Below are positions 56,701 to 64,000 of a stretch of 64,000 nt of DNA, one piece after another. The translations under genes were made by a program, and so were the position numbers. Source of the DNA: Heracleum sosnowskyi (taxonomy: Eukaryota; Streptophyta; Magnoliopsida; Apiales; Apiaceae); assembly GCA_030848705.1 (NCBI GenBank), contig CM061237.1, forward strand, positions 80,161,910 to 80,225,909, in the 5' to 3' direction. The notes beneath the pieces were generated by a model. The model was given only the letters and a program-made list of their open reading frames with translations. It ran no database searches and was not told where the DNA came from. Positions within the stretch are counted from its first letter, which is position 1; the number at the start of each line of letters is the position of its first letter.

Positions 56701-59700
56701 AATATAATTATTTTCAAAACTCACCATTTAAGTTTCAAAAAATCTTGGTCAATCTGATAAATTATTCAAAATTTAAATTTTAATTTTAATTTTTTTATCA
56801 AAAAAAGATCCAAGATGATTTATTTTCTTTTTTAACATAATTTTGTGATGATTAGATAACTTAAGTGATAAATATTTATATCATGTCGTCTGATTGATGT
56901 ACCAATTAAATAATAAAAAAACTATATGATTAAGCATTAAGAAATTAAAACTAAGAAATTTTCATCGTATAGTAGAATCTTACACATGCATATATCATTG
57001 ATTTATAGAAAAAAAAACGTATATTGAGATTAAAAAAATTAAATTAAGTTAATTAATTTTGAATTATATTAAAATCAAAATTTAATATTGATTTGATAGT
57101 GTTCAAGGAAAAGAAAATAAATTGAGAGGATCAAAGAAAGGAATAGAATTTTTTTGAAGATCTAATTTTTGGATATACCAAATGTAAAGATGCTAATGTG
57201 CATAACTTAATTTATTTGTAGTAATCTAAAATTTGATTTCAAAACTTACCATAATTAGTGAAAAAAACAATAAAATGCATGATTGATTGTGATAACCATA
57301 TTTAATTAATAACATTAATGATTAAATTTATAAAAATGCTGACGTGGCTATTTTTAAAATTATTTTTGAAAGTGAAATTACCTTCTTACCCCTTTAAAAT
57401 TGTTCGAAAATTATTATATACATAGATTACAATCAAGGAAGCAAAATATCACAAATAATATACCTGGAACATGATGTTTTTGGGGAGTGATTTTATTCGC
57501 GTAAGATTACATTCTTACCCCTCTAACCCATTAGTTAAGTCTAAAAATATTATGACATAGCAAAGAATCGAACCAATGACCTTCTACACAATTGAACTCA
57601 TGTCATGGCCAATTGTTCTACACCTTGTTTTGAGATTACTTTCAAACCTCTTATTATATAAACCACGTTTTCTCCCATTTTTTCTGATTTTTATTTTTGA
57701 GTAAATAAATATTGGTTTATATCATTTCTAGAATATTGAATAGTATATAGTTACTCTAATACTCCAACATACACTTTTTGGGGAAATATTTTATTCCACG
57801 GTTCAGCCACGTTAGTATATTTATGCAAAAACTAGATTTAATTATGCTAGATTTGGGAATCGAACCAATGACTTTCTACAATTGTACTCATGTCCTACAC
57901 GAAAATTTTGAACACTTCTTTAAGCGCATAGCTGACTTCAATTTGAGTTTTCACTTATGCTCAAAATATTTTGTTGTTCTTCCTTTGCAAGCGAGTTAGA
58001 GGTTTGTTAGAATTATACATGTGTCATAATACATGTGTCTAAAATTATAATAAACCTTGATAAACATATAATAACAACTGTTTTATAATTTTTCTTCCAC
58101 TATAAACAACTAGTGTTTTCTTGCCCGCGTTCCGCGCACGGGCTTCCAATTTTATTTATTTATTAACTATATCACATCCTTTTGATTTATTTAATGATAA
58201 AACCTATAATTATAATTTATAGGTAAAAATTCGTTTTGTAATTGTTTTTTTTTTACGATAAATTAATCTTTTTGCTTGCAACATTTGACCTTGAGTTTAC
58301 TTGCTGTAAGGAGAAAGTGGGTTTGATGTTGATAAAAGTATTAAAATATTTATAAATTTTTTTTATAAAATATATTTAAGATTTTGAATTTGGATTTGAA
58401 GGTGTCTTTCGAGATATGATGGTAGCTCATAAGGAGCTATGAAGATATAAGACGTGTTTGAAAGATATTTGAGAAATTTTCAACTTTGTAAATCTTGATT
58501 CAAATTGTTTGACTCAATTAAGTCAATTATTATCTTTATTTTAGAGAAAACAAAAGTGATTTATTAGTAGATGTATAGGACCGTTAATATAAAATTTGAT
58601 TTGATAAATTATGTACATTTTATTTTTTATTTTAGATAAAAGAAGTTATACTTATAAGTAAATATAATTATTTTCAAAACTCACCATTTAAGTTTCAAAA
58701 AATCGTGGTCAATCTGATAAATTATTCAAAATTTAAATTTAAATTTTAAATTTTTTATCAAAAAAAGATCCAAGATGATTTATTTTCTTTTTTAACATAA
58801 TTTTGCACGGGCTTCCAATTTTATTTATTTATTAACTATATCACATCCTTTTGATTTATTTAATGATAAAACCTATAATTATAATTTATAGGTAGAAATT
58901 CGTTTTGTAATTGTTTTTTTTTACGATAAATTAATCTTTTTGTTTGCAACATTTGACCTTAAGTTTACTTGCTGTTAGGAGAAAGTGGGTTTGATGTTGA
59001 TAAAAGTATTAAAATATTTATAAATTTTTTTTATAAAATATATTTAAGATTTTGAATTTGGATTTGAAGGTGTCTTTCGAGATATGGTGGTAGCTCATAA
59101 GGAGCTATGAAGATATAAGACGTGTTTGAAAGATATTTGAGAAATTTTTAACTTTGTAAATCTTGATTCAAATTGTTTGACTCAATTAAGTCAATGATTA
59201 TCTTTATTTTAGAGAAAACAAAAGTGATTTATTTGTAAATGTATAGGACCATTAATATAAAATTTGATTTGATAAATTATGTACATTTTATTTTTTATTT
59301 TAGAGAAAACAAGTTATACTTATAAGTAAATATAATTATTTTCAAAACTCACCATTTAAGTTTCAAAAAATCTTGGCCAATCTGATAAATTATTCAAAAT
59401 TTAAATTTAAATTTTAAATTTTTTATCAAAAAAAGATCCAAGATGATTTATTTTCTTTTTTAACATAATTTTGTGATGATTAGATAACTTAAGTGATAAA
59501 TATTTATATCATGTCGTCTGATTGATGTACCAATTAAATAATAAAAAATACTATATGATTACGCATTAAGAAATTAAAACTAAGAAATTTTCATCGTATA
59601 GTTGAATCTTACACATGCATATATCATTGATTTATAGAAAAAAAAACGTATATTGAGATTAAAAAAATTAAATTAAGTTAATTAATTTTGAATTATATTA

Positions 59701-60143
59701 AAATCAAAATTGAATATTGATTTGACAGTGTTCAAGGAAAAGAAAATAAATTGAGAGGATCAAAGAAAGGAATAGAATTTTTTTGAAGATCTAATTTTTG
59801 GATATACCAAATGTAAAGATGCTAATGTGCATAACTTAATTTATTTGTAGTAATCTAAAATTTGATTTCAAAACTTACCATAATTAGTGAAAAAAACAAT
59901 AAAATGCATGATTGATTGTGATAACCATATTTAATTAATAACATTAATGATTAAATTTATAACAATGCTGACGTGACTATTTTTAAAATTATTTTTGAAA
60001 GTGAAATTACCTTCTTACCCCTTTAAAATTGTTCGGAAATTATTATATACATAGATTACAATCAAGGAAGCAAAATACCACAAATAATATACCAATGAAA
60101 CCTATTATTTAAAGCAAACCCGTGCCTTGCACGGGTTAGGGAG

Positions 60144-61217
60144 GTAGTTGTTTAACTAATAATGTAAAACTTTTCGCGATATAAATAAAAATATTATATT
60201 TCATTTTTATTATATACTCCCTATGTCCCTCTCATTTCTTTACACTTTACTTTTTGGTACGTCTATCTCATTTCTTTACATACAAAAAATAGTAACATTT
60301 TATAATATAAAATCCAATCACATTCACTACTTTCCTCCACTATACCTACTTTATACTCACTTTATACATTAAATATTGATTAGTCCCACCACTTTACTCA
60401 TTTTTTTTTTACTTTTTCTTATTAATTTACACTTTTTCTTAACATCTGTGTTGTCCCTCAATTTAAAGAATTGAGTGGGACGGAGGGAGTAATATTTAAT
60501 AATAATATTTCTCAGCATCGCCTTTGGCAGTGCCTCGAATGTTATTTTGAAACGAAACCTACTTATATAAAAATATATTTAAATTACATATAATATAAAA
60601 AACTTGTAAATATTTATTACATAATTTAAGAAATAAAATATAAAGTATAAAAATTTACTTTATAAAATTTTATAAAGTATAAAATTTTGTAAAAATAATA
60701 AATATAAATGATAAAAATAATTTTATTAATTATTATATAATATTTATCTGAAAAGACTTTCATCCACCTGCTCAAACTTCCTTTTAATTCTCTTTATTTT
60801 ATTATCATTATATATCTAATTATTTAATTAATAATGTAAAACTTTTAGTGGTAAAAATATAAATATTTTTATTTCACCTTTATCACATAATATCTAATAA
60901 TAATTGTTTTCGGCACCGCCTTCGGCGGCGCCTCGAATATTATTTTGAAGTGAAACTTACTTATATAAAAATATATTTAGATTACCTATAAAATATAATA
61001 ACTTGTAAATATATATTATATGATTTTAAAAATAATTTACATTCACGTGCATTTATACTAACTCCAAATTACAAACGCACAACGTTTTTAAAATTTTATA
61101 AAGTATAAAAGTTTGTGAAAAATAATGAATATTTATGATAAAAATTATTTTAAAAATTGAGGGGTGCGGAGGGAGTAATATTTAATAATAATTGAAAGGC
61201 ATATGTCTAGGCCTATT
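60144..61217. repeat. Duplicated AT-rich unit of about 400 bp with GC-rich palindromes
   Basis: Blocks at 60155-60215, 60506-60600 and 60650-60720 recur at 60822-60900, 60906-61000 and 61080-61150. Without the 275 bp MITE in the first copy the offset is about 400 bp. Each copy holds a GC-rich palindromic core (GCACCGCCTTCGGCGGCGCC in the second, a decayed version in the first). A MITE-like end GCGGAGGGAGTA stands alone at 61161-61173. No gene. Confidence 0.65.
60217..60489. mobile_element. Stowaway-like MITE, 273 bp
   Basis: It begins CTCCCTATGTCCCTCTC and ends GAGTGGGACGGAGGGAG, inverted ends of the Stowaway type, and is flanked by TA (60215-60216 and 60490-60491). Confidence 0.85.
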
Positions 61218-62590
61218 TGTAAACACCGAGGATTCTACTCAACTTTAATTAAGATGTAATAAGTAAATAATAAAAATCAAATGTCACAGGAATCTCAGAA
61301 GGTTATATCTGTCAAAGAATGAAGATTAAAGTCATCTATAGACTTGAAGTTATTCTACACTGGAAGAAGTTCATTTATTTGATCAAGCCTCAGTGAAGTA
61401 TTCAAGAAAGTGGATCTATTTAAAGTGACAGAGATTTCAAAAGTGTGACGGGAAAAAGTACAGGTTACAGTCCTTGTTTAAATAGAAGGAGAAAAGAATC
61501 ACAGCTTAAAGTTAAAGATGAAGAACAACCATTAAAGTTAGTCGCTCATGAACCAGACAGTACATGGAGTGTCAACGTCAGTCAGTGGAAATTCGTCATC
61601 AATTTCAGTGGTTCTAAGAATTAGTTTATTTCCCTTTTAATATTATTCTATAAGATATTTAATTTAATCTATGAATTAATTCTTTCAGAATTAATTCATA
61701 TATTAAATTAATCAATCTAGATCTTAAGTAATTTAATGTATAAATTAATTCTCAGAATTAATTTATTTATGAAATTATTTGGGTCATTTATTTAATTTAT
61801 TTAATCAGTGAATTAATTCTAAAAGAATTAATTCATTTATTAAATCAATTAAAAGTAGAATAAAATTAATTCAGTTTTATCCTAATTCTATTTATACTAG
61901 TAGTACTATCAGATTTGTACTAGTAGTACTATCTATGATAGTACTACCGATAGTCCTACCAGTTCAAACTGGTAGTCCTACCGATAGTACTACAAGGCTT
62001 AATTGATAGTACTACCGAGTGTAAATCTAAATGAAATGCAGAGTATTTGATTGGCGCGTGGGAATAATACTCTGTTGACTTGTTTATATACTTGTGTATG
62101 TTCAAACAAGGCAGATCATTACATTTCAACAAAACAAGACAGAAGCAAACAAAGTATCATTTTCTTTCTTCTGCAGTTTCAAGCGAACCAACCATAAGCA
62201 TTCAATTTAAATCCTTGTAATAAATTCTAGACATAAATGTTATATCCAATCCACTAGAATTCAATTACTTGTATTGCTTTGACAATCTAGCGGATCATAA
62301 TCCCTAGAATTTCAATCGAACTACTTTTTAGTATTCGATCTTTTTATTACAAAAATAGATAAATTCATGTCGAATTTATTCTAGATTTGTTTTAACAAGA
62401 ACCTTGTAATCTGTGCACTGAATTGTAACACCTCTCAAGTTTAATAGAGTTTCTATTTAACTTGAATATTGTTTCAGTTTTTATTCCGCACTAATTTGTT
62501 CTAAACAGTTAAATCATTTAACGGACAAATTCGATAAAACGGTATAGTTTGTATTCAACCCCCCTTCTACAAACTTATCAGGACCTAACA
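61218..62590 (+). repeat. Element H 5' LTR with hairpin clusters
   Basis: About 1373 bp, TGTAAACACC to GGACCTAACA. Three hairpins with 12 bp arms lie at 61672-61698, 61741-61765 and 61809-61835. A palindrome-rich stretch of GATAGTACTACC-type motifs spans 61896-62016, with TACCAGTT/AACTGGTA at 61957-61974. A six-base C run lies in TTCAACCCCCCTTCTAC near the end. The start is placed by the TG and by similarity to other copia LTR starts; the partner LTR is off the window. Confidence 0.8.
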
Positions 62591-62592
62591 AT

Positions 62593-62605
62593 TGGTATCA
62601 GAGCC
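62593..62605 (+). other. Element H primer-binding site
   Basis: TGGTATCAGAGCC begins two bases after the LTR. Confidence 0.9.
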
Positions 62606-62696
62606 TTTTGATTGATATACAAATCAAAGATCCAATTGTTTTGAGATTTTTCTTTTAAACTCTGATTTTTTATTTTATTCTTAAAAATCTCAAAAG

Positions 62697-64000
62697 ATGT
62701 CTACTACACAGAAAGTTGGTACTGTCAAAATCCCAATGTTCAACAAGGAGCATTATTCAATGTGGAAGAAGAAAATGCTCCTATTTCTTAAGGTTGCAAA
62801 TCCTAAATATATTGATGTGCTGAAGAAAGGTCCCAAACTCCCTATGATTATTGAGGAAGAGATAACAGTGGATAACGTTGTTATTAGGCCTGCTAGTATG
62901 TACCCTAAAGATCCCAAGGAGTACACTCCTGATGAGAAAGAGGATGTTACCTTGGATTCCTGTCTACAGTTGATCCTTATTGAGAGTCTTGATCTTGTCA
63001 TGCATAATCATGTTCTAAATTGTGAAACTGCCAAACACATTTGGGGAACAATAGAGATAATCAATGAGGGGACAGAGGAAGTTAGGGAGAATATGCTGGA
63101 AATTCTCACTTCACAATATGAGCATTTCAGATCAAATCCAGGTGAAGGTATCTCTCAGGTGTTTGAGAGATACAACAAATTAATCAATGATCTGAATCTC
63201 AATGGGAAGCACTACACCAACAAAGAGATTAACAAGAAGTTCCTTCTTACCCTACCACCTCATTTGGAGCACAAAATTTCTGCCATTAGAGAAGCAAGAG
63301 ATATGAATGAGATTGCTTTGGAGAGATTGTATGGTGTGCTAAAGACCTATGAGCTGGAGCAGATTCAACAAAGGGAGCTGTATGGAACTGGAAAGATTGT
63401 TGGTACCTCCACTGCATTGGCTGCTGAAGTCCCATAGAAACTGGAAGTGAAGGCTGTTCAACCTTCCAGTTCTCACATGAATGTTATTGATGCTGAATAT
63501 GGATTAACATCCATTGATCAATCTGGTGGTGACTTCTATTCTTTGGAAGAACTTGATCAGCTGGAGGATGGTGATTTGGCTTTGATAGTCAGAAAGTTTG
63601 GGAAGTTTAGATTCAAGAGGAATCCCAATCTTAAGTTCAGACCCAGATTTCAGAGAGGTGGATCTTCATCTTCAAGTGGCACAAGGGGTGGCTACAAAAC
63701 TGGAACTGTGGACAGAAGTATAATCAGATGCTACAATTGCAATGAGTTGGGTCACTTTGCTACTGAGTGCAGAAAGCCAAAGCAAGTGACTAGAAACACA
63801 TTTGATTCTAGCAAGAAGAACAAGATTGGGAAGGCCTATGTTGCTGAGGGAAAGAGTTGGGATGACACTGACAGTGATGAAGAAGCAGGTGAGATTGGGA
63901 ACCTTGCTTTAATGGCTAAAGAAGAAAGCACTTCATCCAGATACATGTCAGAGGTAACCTTTACTGATGCTGAAATGATTTATCATCTTGGTGGCACCAT
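62697..64000 (+). pseudogene. gag: Element H gag, one in-frame TAG, runs off the right edge
   Basis: The ATG is at 62697 (MSTTQKVGTVKIPMFNKEHY). After 246 codons of UBN2-type capsid region a TAG (63435-63437) interrupts the frame. The frame then remains open to 64000, through the LEELDQLEDGDLAL block, an Arg-rich stretch, a CCHC zinc knuckle CYNCNELGHFATEC from codon 345, and the acidic WDDTDSDEE block. The protein otherwise matches the gags of A and C. The stop lies at nearly the same place as the one in element C. Confidence 0.88.

Larger units (their letters stand above)
42531..60143 (-). repeat. Tandem array of Helitron-like units, higher-order period about 2.54 kb, interrupted by element E
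   Basis: A long unit (about 1.77 kb) and a short unit (about 0.76 kb) alternate. Unit starts marked by CTTCCAATTTTATTTATT or TTTCCAATTTT lie near 42986, 44770, 51099, 52866, 53630, 55415, 56179, 58142 and 58809. The GC-rich insert recurs 2532 bp (after removing element E) and 2548 bp apart. Copies look more than 95 % alike by eye. Each long unit carries a CCCGTGCCTTGCACGGG hairpin and tRNA-like stretches. No coding frame is supported; a 73-codon frame at 57778-57999 is part of the unit. Confidence 0.85.
61218..64000 (+). mobile_element. Element H: SIRE-like copia element, 5' part only
   Basis: It reads LTR, tRNA-Met type primer site and gag on the plus strand and continues beyond the right edge. 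LTR sequence differs from families A/B and C, but the LTR end GGACCTAACA, primer site and gag type are shared. Confidence 0.9.

Noticed and set aside
42503..60140. Regular CCCGTGC/GCACGGG hairpins that could suggest a CRISPR-like or regulatory array
   Set aside because: Spacing is about 2.5 kb, the genome is plainly a plant, and the hairpins fit Helitron ends.

Overview
This window is plant nuclear repeat DNA, most likely from a dicot with a large, retrotransposon-rich genome. The evidence is SIRE/Maximus-like Ty1/copia elements with a tRNA-Met type primer site, a Tat-lineage Ty3/gypsy element with two RNase H domains and an antisense accessory gene, Helitron ends, and a Stowaway-like MITE carrying the CTCCCTCCGTCCC-type terminus. 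I found no convincing host gene; one possible terminal exon (26299-26555) is noted. The species cannot be told from this sequence.

Layout. (1) 1-23335 is a three-deep nest of copia elements. Element C (minus strand; 5' LTR 22277-23335, gag 20891-22224) is cut by element A (minus; 5' LTR 19783-20890, gag, pol 2740-5985, and an open accessory reading frame running off the left edge). The gag of A is cut inside its zinc knuckle by element B (plus; 7322-18533, TSD GAAAT), a member of the same LTR family as A. (2) 23336-27684 holds a low-complexity TTTTCGGAAAAA-type repeat, a 1.27 kb terminal-inverted-repeat element and AT-rich DNA. (3) 27685-40936 is element D, a Tat-like gypsy element on the minus strand (TSD GAAAC) with LTRs that look identical, one uninterrupted 2028-residue gag-pol frame and an antisense, intron-containing accessory gene. 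(4) 41163-42530 is a non-autonomous Helitron with textbook ends. (5) 42531-60143 is a tandem array with a repeat of about 2.54 kb, built from Helitron-like units; element E (45186-50747, TSD GAAAG), a gag-plus-protease-only TR-GAG element, is inserted in it. (6) 60144-61217 is a duplicated 400 bp AT-rich unit with a MITE in the first copy. (7) 61218-64000 is the start of element H, another SIRE-like copia element on the plus strand.

How the parts relate. Each copia family supplies gag (capsid and zinc knuckle) and pol (protease, integrase, reverse transcriptase, RNase H). A and B add a long reading frame after pol. Between pol and that frame, and again in the LTRs, there is a dense field of CTATCGA/TCGATAG inverted repeats. 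B has a ruined gag-pol but LTRs that are almost identical to each other, so it was probably moved in trans. The LTRs of C and H carry their own unrelated short-motif clusters and hairpins, including a hairpin trio in H with a compensatory base change. The most interesting material is therefore the accessory frame plus hairpin field of A/B, the hairpin-bearing LTRs, and the antisense gene of D.
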